Assembly: GCA_017886765.1 (NCBI GenBank) | Contig: JAGHJI010000062.1 | Coordinates: 62,001 to 126,000, forward strand | DNA: 64,000 bases | Source: Eubacterium sp. | Lineage (GTDB): Bacteria > Bacillota > Clostridia > Oscillospirales > Acutalibacteraceae | Direction of reading: 5' to 3' | Shown: piece by piece, positions 1 to 8,473 of the stretch | Numbering within the stretch: position 1 is the stretch's first letter | How the letters are laid out: the number at the start of each line of letters is the position of its first letter | Made by a program: the position numbers and the translations under genes | Notes under the pieces: model-generated | Databases searched by the model: none | What the model was told of the DNA's origin: nothing | The model's input: only the letters and a program-made list of their open reading frames with translations

Positions 1-790
1 ATTGCTCTTCATTCGGTGCTTTACCGTGCCAGTCAACCTGGTTTTCCATATAGGAAACACCTTTTCCCTTAACTGTTTTCATTATAATGGCAAAGGGTTT
101 GTCACATTTATGAAAAGCGTCAAAGGCCTTTTCAAGCTCGTCAAAATCATTGCCGTCTATCGTTATGACCTCGAATCCGAAAGCCCGGAGCTTTTCGTCG
201 ACGGGCTCGGCGCTCATGACCTCATCACAGGCGCCGTCGATCTGAAGACCGTTGCAGTCGATAATAACGCAGAAATTGTCAAGTTTGTACTGGTTGGCGA
301 ACATCAGCGCCTCCCAGACCTGACCTTCTTCGATCTCACCGTCGCCCAGCAGAGTGTACACTCTGATTTTATCATTTCCTATGTATTTCGCGCCTTTTGC
401 CATACCTGCCGCAGCGCTGATTCCCTGACCCAGCGAGCCGGTGGACATATCAATACCCGGTACGGTATTCATATTGGGGTGACCCTGGAGATAGGAATCT
501 ATGTGGCGCAGGGTGGGCAGATCCTCAACCGGAAAATAGCCCTTGTATGCCAGGGCGCTGTAAAGACCCGGCGCGCAGTGACCCTTTGAAAGAACAAATC
601 TGTCCCGGTCGGGTGATTTAGGGTTTGCGGGATCCACATTCATTTCCTTAAAATACAGATAGGCGAAAAGATCCGCGGAGGAAAGACTGCCGCCCGGATG
701 ACCGGCTTTCGCGCCATAGGTGCTTTCAATAATTCCCATTCTGATTTTTACAGCATAGGAGGAAAGCATTTTTTTTGTTTCTGCGTTCAT
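1..790 (-). CDS. Transketolase, N-terminal subunit (3' end cut by window edge)
   Basis: This is the thiamine-diphosphate-binding half of a split transketolase, which moves two-carbon units between sugar phosphates in the non-oxidative pentose phosphate pathway. Reading leftwards from an ATG at 790, the protein shows the typical start of the family (AGHPGGSLSSADL), DRFVLSKGHCAPGLYSAL, the GSLGQGISAAAGMA stretch and the cofactor motif GDGEIEEGQVWEA. About 263 codons are visible, close to the roughly 275 residues usual for the N subunit; the C-terminal subunit should follow outside the window. A GGGAG ribosome binding site precedes the ATG. Only 27 bp separate it from the LCP gene upstream, with no terminator seen, so it may be co-transcribed with it. 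Function is firm; operon membership is inference. Confidence 0.95.
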   Translation of the reverse strand, partial: MNAETKKMLSSYAVKIRMGIIESTYGAKAGHPGGSLSSADLFAYLYFKEMNVDPANPKSPDRDRFVLSKGHCAPGLYSALAYKGYFPVEDLPTLRHIDSYLQGHPNMNTVPGIDMSTGSLGQGISAAAGMAKGAKYIGNDKIRVYTLLGDGEIEEGQVWEALMFANQYKLDNFCVIIDCNGLQIDGACDEVMSAEPVDEKLRAFGFEVITIDGNDFDELEKAFDAFHKCDKPFAIIMKTVKGKGVSYMENQVDWHGKAPNEEQ

Positions 791-817
791 AATAAAACTC
801 CCATAAATAAATTAATT

Positions 818-2116
818 TTAGTCGATCTGTGTATAAAAAGTGTCAAGCACGGTCTGCATCAGCTTATCCTCGTCCGGATAAAACTCAGCGTAGACCACGT
901 CTGCATATTCTGTATTGGTGCTTGCCTGCATTTCTCCCTCAAGGGTTATGGTTTCAAAATCCGTTATGTTTCTGGATATCAAAAGAGAAGCCAAATACGT
1001 TGCGTCTGAAAGAGAAATATTTGTAGTACTGTATTCCGATGCGGTGTTATAGAGCTCACTTACAATGCTGAAATCGTTTATAACCGCCGGAGCAAGCTGT
1101 GCCGCGAAGGCTCTGATATACTGCACCTGTCTTGCCGTTCTGTTAAGAGATGCGTCTATTGTGTCCATATCTCTTGTTCTGACATATGCCTCCGTTAAAT
1201 CGCCTACCAAATGTACGGTGTCGCCCTTTTTGATTCCCAAATCGTCAAAATCATACAGTGACTCCACAGTTACGCCGCCGATAGCGTCGTTAATGGGGGC
1301 AATGCCGTTCAAATCCAGCGCGAAATATTTGTTGATCGGAACACTATACAGAATACGGCTTAAAGAGGTCGTCACATTTGTGGCAGATGTGTCCGTTCCG
1401 TTTCCGTAAGCGTAGCTCAAGCAAAGCTGCATCGTTTCATTTCTCAGGAAAATATTGTTTTCTGAATAAAGGTCTACCTCAACCATTGTGTCACGAGGTA
1501 CGGCAATCGCCGTAACTTCTCCGGAGGAGGTGTCCACAGCCACAACGATATTGGCGTCAGCCTGACCGGCAGTTCCGGCAGTGGCGCCATCCGTATCGAG
1601 GTCACGTTTGTCCACGCCAATAAAGGCGATGGAAACAATGTCGTCATTATATACGTAATCGTGACCGTTATAAGATATTTTTTCCTCGTAGTCCGTCTGG
1701 GTCGTTACGTTGGTAAGATCACTTTTACCTTTATATTCCAGGAAAAGCACAGTGCCCACAACAGCAATAATCAGTATCAAAAGGATAGCCAAAAAAGCGA
1801 TTGCGATTTTCGCCGCGGTAGGGAGCTTCTTTTTGCTCTTGCTTTTTCCGGAATGGGATGAATGAGAACCGGAATGATGATGGTGATGACGAGAACTGCT
1901 TCGGTGATAATGCTTTTCACGCATTTTAAAGTCATCAGTGGAACGCATTTTGTTTTCATTTTTTGGATAAGCGGTCAAATTATCGCCGGCAGGATCTGCG
2001 GTCAGATTTGAATCTTCCGTACGAAAGCCGCTTTCGCTTGACGTGGTTTCATCCATATCAATCGGGAATTCATCACTATCGAAATTTTCTAAATTAGGGT
2101 CAATTGGTCTTTTCAT
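818..2116 (-). CDS. LytR-CpsA-Psr (LCP) family protein, membrane-anchored
   Basis: LCP enzymes transfer undecaprenyl-linked glycopolymers such as teichoic acids or capsule onto peptidoglycan outside the cell. The 432-residue protein has a long charged cytoplasmic N terminus with a run of five histidines and a Lys/Ser-rich stretch (about residues 70-97), a single membrane segment (about 105-125, AIAFLAILLILIIAVVGTVLF), then an extracellular LCP domain with the family signatures SIAFIGVD, DANIVVAVD, AIPRDTMVEVDLY and the arginine-rich RTRDMDT and NRTARQVQYI motifs. Its start overlaps the end of the sortase gene by 17 bp, so the two are translationally coupled. The histidine-rich cytoplasmic tail is unusual but may be simple low-complexity sequence. 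The exact glycopolymer is unknown. Confidence 0.93.
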   Translation of the reverse strand: MKRPIDPNLENFDSDEFPIDMDETTSSESGFRTEDSNLTADPAGDNLTAYPKNENKMRSTDDFKMREKHYHRSSSRHHHHHSGSHSSHSGKSKSKKKLPTAAKIAIAFLAILLILIIAVVGTVLFLEYKGKSDLTNVTTQTDYEEKISYNGHDYVYNDDIVSIAFIGVDKRDLDTDGATAGTAGQADANIVVAVDTSSGEVTAIAVPRDTMVEVDLYSENNIFLRNETMQLCLSYAYGNGTDTSATNVTTSLSRILYSVPINKYFALDLNGIAPINDAIGGVTVESLYDFDDLGIKKGDTVHLVGDLTEAYVRTRDMDTIDASLNRTARQVQYIRAFAAQLAPAVINDFSIVSELYNTASEYSTTNISLSDATYLASLLISRNITDFETITLEGEMQASTNTEYADVVYAEFYPDEDKLMQTVLDTFYTQID

Positions 2117-2909
2117 CTTTAGTCAATACTCCGCATACTAAATATCTGCTGCTTTCCTGATTGGTAATGCAGGTTGAAAGAATTACGATTTTGCTGTCCG
2201 CTGTTATTTCTGTATCCAAATCTTCTCTTACATTCTTTGAAGCGGAATCAGGATTCTGGATATAGTTTTGAAATTCCTCAAGGACCGCGGTATCCGCGAA
2301 ATTAAAGGAATTCATAATGTGTCTGTCGTCATACTTGAATGCGGACACAATCTGATAAGTCAGTCTCCGGTCCGGCGTGTAAATGTAGAAGTAAGGGTGG
2401 GAATTGAAAAATTCTTCATTTTCAAATCTGTGAAGCGTGGTAAACATTGTATCGCCATAGCCGTTGTGCCCGTAAATCAGAGTTATTGGATCGGTAAAGG
2501 ATTTGCTGTTTACCAGTTCCGTATATATCGCGCCGCTTGCCGACCAGCTTTTATCCTCCGCGCTGTGCTTAAGATAAAATTCATCATTGGTCGCGTTCTG
2601 TACAATGGGATAATCTACATTTGTGTCATCTACCGTGATCCAGGCATAGATTTCTTCGTTTTTCGCCTGAAGGGAGGAAAAATCTATGGGATTGTCCACA
2701 AGACCTTCAGGAGAGGTGGTTGTTTGCGATGTATCTGAAACAGACGTTTGTGCGGGCTCGTTTATCCTGTTATTATAGATCTGTATGCCGAAATAAATTC
2801 CGCAAAAAACAACAACGAATACCACAATAAAAATAAGTATAAGCTTTGCTGTTTTCTTTTGATTGTTGCTTTTTTTGTTCTGTTCGTTAAAATCCTTTTC
2901 TTCGTTCAA
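2100..2909 (-). CDS. srtB: Class B sortase
   Basis: Sortases cleave sorting signals of surface proteins and join them to the cell wall. This 269-residue protein has an N-terminal membrane anchor (about residues 22-42) and a sortase fold with the catalytic histidine in LIYGHNG, the catalytic cysteine in ILSTC and the arginine in ESSRYLVCGVL. The order and the FFNSHPYFYIYTPDRRLTY region fit class B rather than class A. The start is a TTG at 2909 with AGGGTGAT in front; no ATG fits. It forms an operon with the LCP gene, and its most obvious local substrate candidate is the PATG-containing secreted protein encoded just upstream. Upstream of its start two near-identical 13-mers (2920-2932 and 2944-2956) lie 24 bp apart and could be an operator. 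Confidence 0.92.
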   Translation of the reverse strand: MNEEKDFNEQNKKSNNQKKTAKLILIFIVVFVVVFCGIYFGIQIYNNRINEPAQTSVSDTSQTTTSPEGLVDNPIDFSSLQAKNEEIYAWITVDDTNVDYPIVQNATNDEFYLKHSAEDKSWSASGAIYTELVNSKSFTDPITLIYGHNGYGDTMFTTLHRFENEEFFNSHPYFYIYTPDRRLTYQIVSAFKYDDRHIMNSFNFADTAVLEEFQNYIQNPDSASKNVREDLDTEITADSKIVILSTCITNQESSRYLVCGVLTKDEKTN

Positions 2910-2965
2910 ATCTTATCACCCTGGAAATTTGTGCATAGATTAACCTGAAAATTTGTACTTAGACT

Positions 2966-3000
2966 AAAAAGACCTGTTCACCAAACGGCAAACAGGTTCT
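2966..3000 (-). terminator. Intrinsic terminator after the cell-wall protein gene
   Basis: Read on the minus strand, AACCTGTTT and AACAGGT arms enclose a short loop and are followed by CTTTTTAG. It lies 16 bp beyond the stop codon of the 3016-3576 gene and separates it from the sortase-LCP operon. Confidence 0.75.
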
Positions 3001-3015
3001 TTCAGTTATGGATAA

Positions 3016-3576
3016 TTATTTTGCAGCTTTCTTTTTGGTTGCTGCAAGAACTGCGATGCCTGCGCAAGCAACAGCAACACTTCCTGCTACTACGGATGCT
3101 GACATACCGGTCGCAGGAGCCTTTGAGGAATCGTTAGCCTTTGTTGTGTCAACGGAAACTGCTGTTGTGCCGTCGCCGAAATCAACAAGCGCATTTACGA
3201 CTACTTCACCGTTATCCCAGTCTTCATTGGCTGCTTCGCTGATAAAGTTGATAGTCATAGAGCCATCATCATTATAAACAATGGTATAGTCATCCGGCGC
3301 AACAAGTCCTAATTCAGCAAGATTGTGCTCCCATCCTGTAAGCGTACCTTCGCCTACATATCTGAAAGTAACGGACTGAACGCTTGTGCCGCTTACGGAA
3401 TAAGTAATGTCGGTTACGGTAACAACGCCGTTTACCATAAGCGTAGGCTCTTTGTCAACAGCTGTTGTCGCTGTAGGACTGTTAACTGTGTCTGCCGCCA
3501 TTGCGGGAACAACAGAAACGGCAAAAGCGGTAACTGTCATTATCGCAGCGAGAACAACTGATAAAAGTTTTTTCAT
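3016..3576 (-). CDS. Small secreted protein with PATG-type sorting signal
   Basis: The protein (186 residues) has a classical signal peptide (KKLLSVVLAAIMTVTAF, cleavage likely after AMA), a beta-rich central domain rich in Thr, Val and Asp, and a C-terminal tail KAPATGMS, a hydrophobic stretch of about 20 residues and a Lys-rich end. That tail is a cell-wall sorting signal with a non-canonical motif (PATG instead of LPXTG). The central domain (with WEHNLAELG and INFISEAA-like strands) is reminiscent of cohesin-like or other adhesin folds, but I cannot assign it. The ATG at 3576 is preferred over the in-frame ATG at 3582 because AGGGG sits 9 bp from it. Own promoter and own terminator, so it is monocistronic. 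Probably a substrate of a sortase, perhaps the neighbouring class B enzyme. Confidence 0.82.
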   Translation of the reverse strand: MKKLLSVVLAAIMTVTAFAVSVVPAMAADTVNSPTATTAVDKEPTLMVNGVVTVTDITYSVSGTSVQSVTFRYVGEGTLTGWEHNLAELGLVAPDDYTIVYNDDGSMTINFISEAANEDWDNGEVVVNALVDFGDGTTAVSVDTTKANDSSKAPATGMSASVVAGSVAVACAGIAVLAATKKKAAK

Positions 3577-3632
3577 AATCATACACCCCTAATAATTTAT
3601 TGAAATATAAAATTACACAATATTATGGTTAG

Positions 3633-3661
3633 ATTATAACACTAAAGACAGGGTTTGTAAA
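3633..3661 (-). promoter_or_regulatory. Promoter of the cell-wall protein gene
   Basis: On the minus strand TTTACA (3656-3661) and a perfect TATAAT (3633-3638) are separated by 17 bp, about 50 bp before the start codon. It is a strong sigma-A promoter. The rest of 3583-3777 holds only an imperfect hairpin (about 3708-3728, GACCACAA/TTGTGGGTC) that could end the ABC exporter transcript weakly. Confidence 0.75.
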
Positions 3662-3777
3662 GGCTTTTTTTAAAATAATTTAGTATATAAATACGGTAAA
3701 ATGCATGGACCACAAGGGGTTGTGGGTCGTATAAAGCAGACATCGGCGCCGGACACAATATATTTTACTAAATATTT

Positions 3778-5634
3778 TTAACTGAGCATTGCTTTTCCGG
3801 TGCAGAGCTCGTAATATCGGCCCTTTTGCGCGATTAGATCATCGTGGTCTCCGCGTTCAATGATCTCGCCGTTTTCAAGTACCATAATGGCGTTTGAATT
3901 TCTTACGGTGGACAGTCTGTGGGCAATGACAAATACGGTCCTGCCTATCATAAGTCTGTCCATACCGTGTTCTATATGCATTTCCGTTCTGGTATCAATG
4001 GAGGACGTAGCCTCATCCAGAATCATGACCGGAGGGTCCGCAACAGCGGCGCGGGCAATGGCCAGAAGCTGACGCTGACCTTGGGATAGATTTCCGCCGT
4101 CTCCGGTTATTTTTGTGTTATAACCGTCAGGCAGACGTCTGATGAAGGAATGGGCAGAGGCCAGTTTTGCCGCCTCTATGCATTCTTCGTCCGTTGCGTC
4201 CAGTCTGCCGTAACGGATATTGTCCATAACCGTTCCGGTGAACATATGCGTGTCCTGAAGTACGATGGCCAGACTTCTTCTTAAGTCATTCTTTTTAATG
4301 CGTTTGATGTCTATACCGTCGTAGGTGATGGAGCCGTCCTGAATATCGTAAAAACGATTTATCAAATTGGTAATGGTGGTTTTACCGGCGCCGGTTGAGC
4401 CCACAAACGCGATTTTTTGTCCGGGTTTGGCGTACAGGTTGATATTTTTTAGCACCTGTTTTTCAGGAACATAGCTGAAATTGACGTTTTCAAATACGAC
4501 CTTGCCTTCAACCGGAATTTTCTTGTCTCCGTCGATCCAGTACCATTTCTTCCCTTGAGCAGTTTTTTCCTCGCTGATTGTAACGGTGCCGTTGTCGACC
4601 TCTTTTTCCATCGCCATGATCTCAAATACGCGCTCCGCTCCGGCAAGGGCGGAGAAGATGTTGTTCATCTGGTTCATAATTTGGTCGATGGGCTGACGGA
4701 ACTGCTTGGTATAGTTTAAAAATGTAAAGAAAGTACCGATTCCCAGAGAGTTTGTCAGAACCAACATACCGCCCATAAGCGTTATTGTGGCATACAGAGC
4801 ATTGTTGATTCCCGTGCTGCAGGGCCCCATAATGCCGGAATAAAAGTTGGCGTTTGTGGCTACGGTGCGGTATTTTGTATTCAGACTGTCAAATTCTTCA
4901 ATCGCCTGTTCTTCGTGATTGAACACCTTAACGACCTTCATGCCTTCGATTGTTTCTTCGATATTTCCGTTCATGATTCCCAGCGCTTCCTGCTGCGCCT
5001 TGAAATATTTTCTTGTGTGTTTGGCTATGTTTAAAGAGTTTATAATCATGATCACAAGAAAAATCAGGGCAACGATGAACAAGCGCCACTCCAGAACGAT
5101 CATCATCGTAACAATGCTGACAAAGGAGAATATAGAGGAAACGAACTGGACGACTGTCTGTTCAAGCATGAGCTGGATGTTATCCACATCGTTGGTAAAA
5201 CGGCTCATGATTTCTCCGTGGGTTTTGGAATCAAAATACCTCAGCGGCAGGGTCTGTAGATGATTGAACAGGTCTTTTCTTATAATATTTGTGGTTTTAT
5301 ACGCAATGGATACCATGATTCTTGACTGAAGGAAAGAAAAGACGGCAGTCCCGATATAAAACGCAGAGACAATGGCAAGGTTGGTAATAAGCTGGCGTAT
5401 ACCTTCTGTGGCAAAGTTGCCGGCTTTTATCGCTGCCTCCACATCATCTAAAATGGGTTTCAGCCAGTAGGATGCCCCTGTTTGGCAAACGGTGCTTAAA
5501 ATAAGCATGATCAGTACAACAAACAGAAGAACTTTGTTTTTTCCGATATATTCTAAAATATGGGATAATGTTTTTTTCGTGTTTTTTGGCCTTTGCGTTC
5601 CCTGTGATTTTCCGGGAGGACCCATAGGCGGCAT
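3778..5634 (-). CDS. ABC exporter half-transporter, catalytically complete subunit
   Basis: Fused permease and ATPase of the multidrug/lipid exporter type (618 residues). After an N-terminal Pro/Gly-rich leader come six membrane segments (about 35-330), then the nucleotide-binding domain with Walker A GSTGAGKTT (412-420), signature LSQGQ (about 516), Walker B and catalytic glutamate in MILDEATSSID (about 540) and H-loop IAHRLSTV. It starts inside the stop codon of the upstream half-transporter (TAATG), so the two are translationally coupled and make a heterodimer. This subunit keeps the consensus glutamate and histidine, whereas the partner has lost both. A non-conserved insert of about 25 residues (350-375, including KKWYWIDGDKK) precedes the ATPase domain. 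Substrate unknown. Confidence 0.95.
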   Translation of the reverse strand: MPPMGPPGKSQGTQRPKNTKKTLSHILEYIGKNKVLLFVVLIMLILSTVCQTGASYWLKPILDDVEAAIKAGNFATEGIRQLITNLAIVSAFYIGTAVFSFLQSRIMVSIAYKTTNIIRKDLFNHLQTLPLRYFDSKTHGEIMSRFTNDVDNIQLMLEQTVVQFVSSIFSFVSIVTMMIVLEWRLFIVALIFLVIMIINSLNIAKHTRKYFKAQQEALGIMNGNIEETIEGMKVVKVFNHEEQAIEEFDSLNTKYRTVATNANFYSGIMGPCSTGINNALYATITLMGGMLVLTNSLGIGTFFTFLNYTKQFRQPIDQIMNQMNNIFSALAGAERVFEIMAMEKEVDNGTVTISEEKTAQGKKWYWIDGDKKIPVEGKVVFENVNFSYVPEKQVLKNINLYAKPGQKIAFVGSTGAGKTTITNLINRFYDIQDGSITYDGIDIKRIKKNDLRRSLAIVLQDTHMFTGTVMDNIRYGRLDATDEECIEAAKLASAHSFIRRLPDGYNTKITGDGGNLSQGQRQLLAIARAAVADPPVMILDEATSSIDTRTEMHIEHGMDRLMIGRTVFVIAHRLSTVRNSNAIMVLENGEIIERGDHDDLIAQKGRYYELCTGKAMLS

Positions 5635-7385
5635 TATTCAAGCACCCCCTTTTTCTGCGTGTTGCATATTTCCTGATAAATTTCATTGCCGGCAATAAGC
5701 TCTTCGTGGGTTCCGATGCCTTTTATCTGGCCGTCGTCAACCACAAGGATCTTATCAGCGTCCTGAACGGATGATATTCTCTGGGCAATGATAAATATGG
5801 TTGTATCCTTGAGATCGCCGTAAAAGCTTTCCCGGATTTTGGCTTCCGTTGCCGTGTCTACGGCGCTGGTGGAGTCGTCAAGAATAAGTATTTTTGGTGT
5901 TTTGATTATCGCTCTGGCGATACAAAGCCTCTGCTTCTGACCGCCGGAAAGGTTAAGACCCCCCTGAGCCAGGAAAGTATCGTACCCGTTTGGCTGGGAG
6001 CGTATAAATTCGTCTGCCTGGGCGCATCTGCACGCCGCGGTTATTTCCTCGTCCGTGGCGTCCTTTTTACCCCAGCGGATATTATCTTTGATGGTGCCGG
6101 TAAACAGTACGTTCTTCTGAAGTACAACGCCGATCATATCACGCAGGGCAGTTATGTCATAATTTTTGACATTCACACCGTCAATAAGCACTTCTCCCCG
6201 GGTTGCGTCATAAAGGCGGGGGATAAGGTTAACAAGGCTTGATTTCCCGCAGCCGGTACCGCCGACGATACCGATGATCTCCCCCGGCCGGGCGGTAAAG
6301 CTTATGTTTTCCAGAATATTGTCTCCGGCGCTTTCGGGGGAATATTTAAAGGATACATTTTTAAACTCAACTTTTCCTTTCCGGTTTTCAGCGGAAGGAA
6401 TATATGGATTTTCCGGATTTTTAATGTCGATTTCCGTGTCCAGCACCTCTACCACACGGTCTCCGCATGCCTTGGCTCTTGTCAGCTGCAGGAAGAACAT
6501 GGACACCATCATAATATTCATAAGTACCTGCATAATATATGAGGCGAGAACGGAGATCTCCCCAACGTCCATTAATCCTGCAGCGGCGTCCGTGGCGCCG
6601 TTATAGTAAATGTACACGATGACAACATTCATCATGAGCATCAGGATCGGCATAATGGTGACCACCAGTCCCGCTGCTTTTGAACCCTGTTTTGCCAGAT
6701 CGTCGGAGGCGTCCCTGAATTTTTCTTTCTCACGGTCTTCTCTTACAAACGCTTTTACAACGCGGATACCGATCAGATTTTCCTGCACAACTCTGTTTAC
6801 ATTGTCGATTTTTTTCTGCATTTTCTGGAACATGGGGAAACCGAATTTGAGTACCAGAACAACGATTACCAGAATGACCGGCAGCATAAAGATCAGTATA
6901 AGCGAAAGCTTGGCGTTTATGGAAAACGCGAATACGGCTGAAACGATCAGAAGCGCGGGAGCGCGGACGAGCATCCGCAGGCACATCATAACGGTGTTTT
7001 GGAGCATGGTCACGTCGTTTGTCATCCTCGTTGTCAGTGAAGCCGTAGAAAACTGATCTATATTTTTAAATGAAAAATCGTTTACCTTGGCATAAAGGTC
7101 TTTTCTTAATCTGTATGAAAATTTCTGGCTCACTACGGATGAGGATTTCATCGTAGCCAGACCGCCGCAAAGGCCCAATACGGCAAGTAAAAACATAAAG
7201 ATGCCGATCTTTATTACAAAACTTCTGGTATCTTCAGGGGCTGATGAACTGCTTACGGTCTCGTAAACGGTGTTCGCCAGCGAGGGCAGAGCCAGCTCAC
7301 ATATGGCTTCTATAATCATACCCATCGCGCTGACAAGCGCAAGTCCCCATAAGCCTTTCATATATTTGGACAGCTTTTTTATCAA
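5634..7385 (-). CDS. ABC exporter half-transporter, degenerate-site subunit
   Basis: Partner of the previous gene (583 residues): six membrane segments, Walker A GGTGCGKSS (375-383), intact signature LSGGQ (about 479), but Walker B ends in LILDDSTSAVD, where the catalytic glutamate is aspartate, and the H-loop reads FIIAQRISSV, with glutamine in place of histidine. Such loss at one of two ATP sites is characteristic of heterodimeric exporters of the BmrCD/TM287-288 type. The start is TTG at 7385 with AGAGGTGA six bases upstream; the next in-frame ATG (residue 9) has no comparable site. First gene of the two-gene operon, divergent from rsmA. Confidence 0.94.
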   Translation of the reverse strand: MIKKLSKYMKGLWGLALVSAMGMIIEAICELALPSLANTVYETVSSSSAPEDTRSFVIKIGIFMFLLAVLGLCGGLATMKSSSVVSQKFSYRLRKDLYAKVNDFSFKNIDQFSTASLTTRMTNDVTMLQNTVMMCLRMLVRAPALLIVSAVFAFSINAKLSLILIFMLPVILVIVVLVLKFGFPMFQKMQKKIDNVNRVVQENLIGIRVVKAFVREDREKEKFRDASDDLAKQGSKAAGLVVTIMPILMLMMNVVIVYIYYNGATDAAAGLMDVGEISVLASYIMQVLMNIMMVSMFFLQLTRAKACGDRVVEVLDTEIDIKNPENPYIPSAENRKGKVEFKNVSFKYSPESAGDNILENISFTARPGEIIGIVGGTGCGKSSLVNLIPRLYDATRGEVLIDGVNVKNYDITALRDMIGVVLQKNVLFTGTIKDNIRWGKKDATDEEITAACRCAQADEFIRSQPNGYDTFLAQGGLNLSGGQKQRLCIARAIIKTPKILILDDSTSAVDTATEAKIRESFYGDLKDTTIFIIAQRISSVQDADKILVVDDGQIKGIGTHEELIAGNEIYQEICNTQKKGVLE

Positions 7386-7506
7386 GTAAGTTCACCTCTG
7401 TTGCGTATTTTAACATTACGTTTTATTATGCTGTTTAACACATTATTAAATGAATAAGCTTTGTTTGCTTATTTTAGCATAAACCCCCGGAAAGTCAAGA
7501 TTATCA

Positions 7507-7535
7507 TTGTAAACGATTTATTAATATGATAGAAT
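7507..7535 (+). promoter_or_regulatory. Promoter of rsmA
   Basis: TTGTAA (7507-7512) and TAGAAT (7530-7535) with a 17-bp spacer, 25 bp before the rsmA start codon, which has GAGG in front. The rest of the divergent region 7386-7506 is AT-rich and shows no other clear signal. Confidence 0.6.
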
Positions 7536-7559
7536 AATAATCTGAAGTGAGGATAACAT

Positions 7560-8420
7560 ATGGATTTATATGATTACAATACCGTAAAAAGAATACTTGC
7601 CCGGCACGACTTTACCTTTTCCAAGGCGCTCGGGCAGAATTTTTTAATTGATCCCGATGTGTGCCCGCAGATGGCCCGCAGCCTGAAGGCGGACAAGGAT
7701 ACCGGAGTAATTGAGATAGGCCCCGGTATAGGCGTGCTTACCAAGGAACTTTGCAAAACGGCGGGTAAAGTGACTGCCATAGAGCTGGATAAAAGACTTT
7801 TGCCGGTGCTCGGTGAAACTCTGGACGGATTTGACAATCTTGAGATTATCAATGCCGATGTTATGAATACCGATTTAAAAGCTCTGATTACAGAAAAATT
7901 CAGTGACTGCAGGTCCGTTAAAGTATGCGCCAATCTTCCTTATTATATAACGTCTCCCGTAATTATGACCCTGCTTGAAAGCAGACTGCCGATTGATGAA
8001 ATTGTTGTTATGGTACAGAAAGAGGCGGGTGAGCGCCTTTGCGCCCAAGTGGGTACCCGGGGCGCCGGAGCGGTAACGGTGGCGGTTCATTATTATGCTG
8101 ACAGTGAAATCCTGTTTGACGTTGCAAGAGACTGTTTTATGCCCAGCCCCAAAGTGGACAGTGTTGTGATCAGACTTAAAATCAGAAAAGAAAATAAATT
8201 TGCCGTCCGAGACGAAAAATTGTTTTTTTCCATAGTAAAATGCGCCTTTTCCCAGAGAAGAAAAACAGCGCTCAACAGCATATCCGGCACAATGGGATTG
8301 CCAAAAGAAACCCTGGCAGATTTATTCGACGGTTTAGGCATAGATAAAAATATCCGCGCGGAAAAGCTGACGATGGAGGATTTTGTTCATATTGCAGATG
8401 AAATAAAAATCTGTAGCTAA
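7560..8420 (+). CDS. rsmA: 16S rRNA adenine dimethyltransferase RsmA (KsgA)
   Basis: Dimethylates two adjacent adenines in the 3' terminal hairpin of 16S rRNA during late small-subunit assembly, using S-adenosylmethionine. The 286-residue length is normal. Visible motifs: LGQNFLIDPDV at the N terminus, the SAM-binding loop IEIGPGIGVLT (51-61), acidic motif IELDKRLLPVL, the catalytic NLPYYI (125-130, the family form of NPPY) and PSPKVDSVVI with the C-terminal helical domain. ATG with a GAGG site and own promoter. Loss of this gene is known to give kasugamycin resistance in other bacteria. Confidence 0.97.
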   Translation: MDLYDYNTVKRILARHDFTFSKALGQNFLIDPDVCPQMARSLKADKDTGVIEIGPGIGVLTKELCKTAGKVTAIELDKRLLPVLGETLDGFDNLEIINADVMNTDLKALITEKFSDCRSVKVCANLPYYITSPVIMTLLESRLPIDEIVVMVQKEAGERLCAQVGTRGAGAVTVAVHYYADSEILFDVARDCFMPSPKVDSVVIRLKIRKENKFAVRDEKLFFSIVKCAFSQRRKTALNSISGTMGLPKETLADLFDGLGIDKNIRAEKLTMEDFVHIADEIKICS

Positions 8421-8473
8421 GAATAAAGAAAGGTTTAAAACGGATAAACATCAGAAAGTAAGAGGGGAAATAT

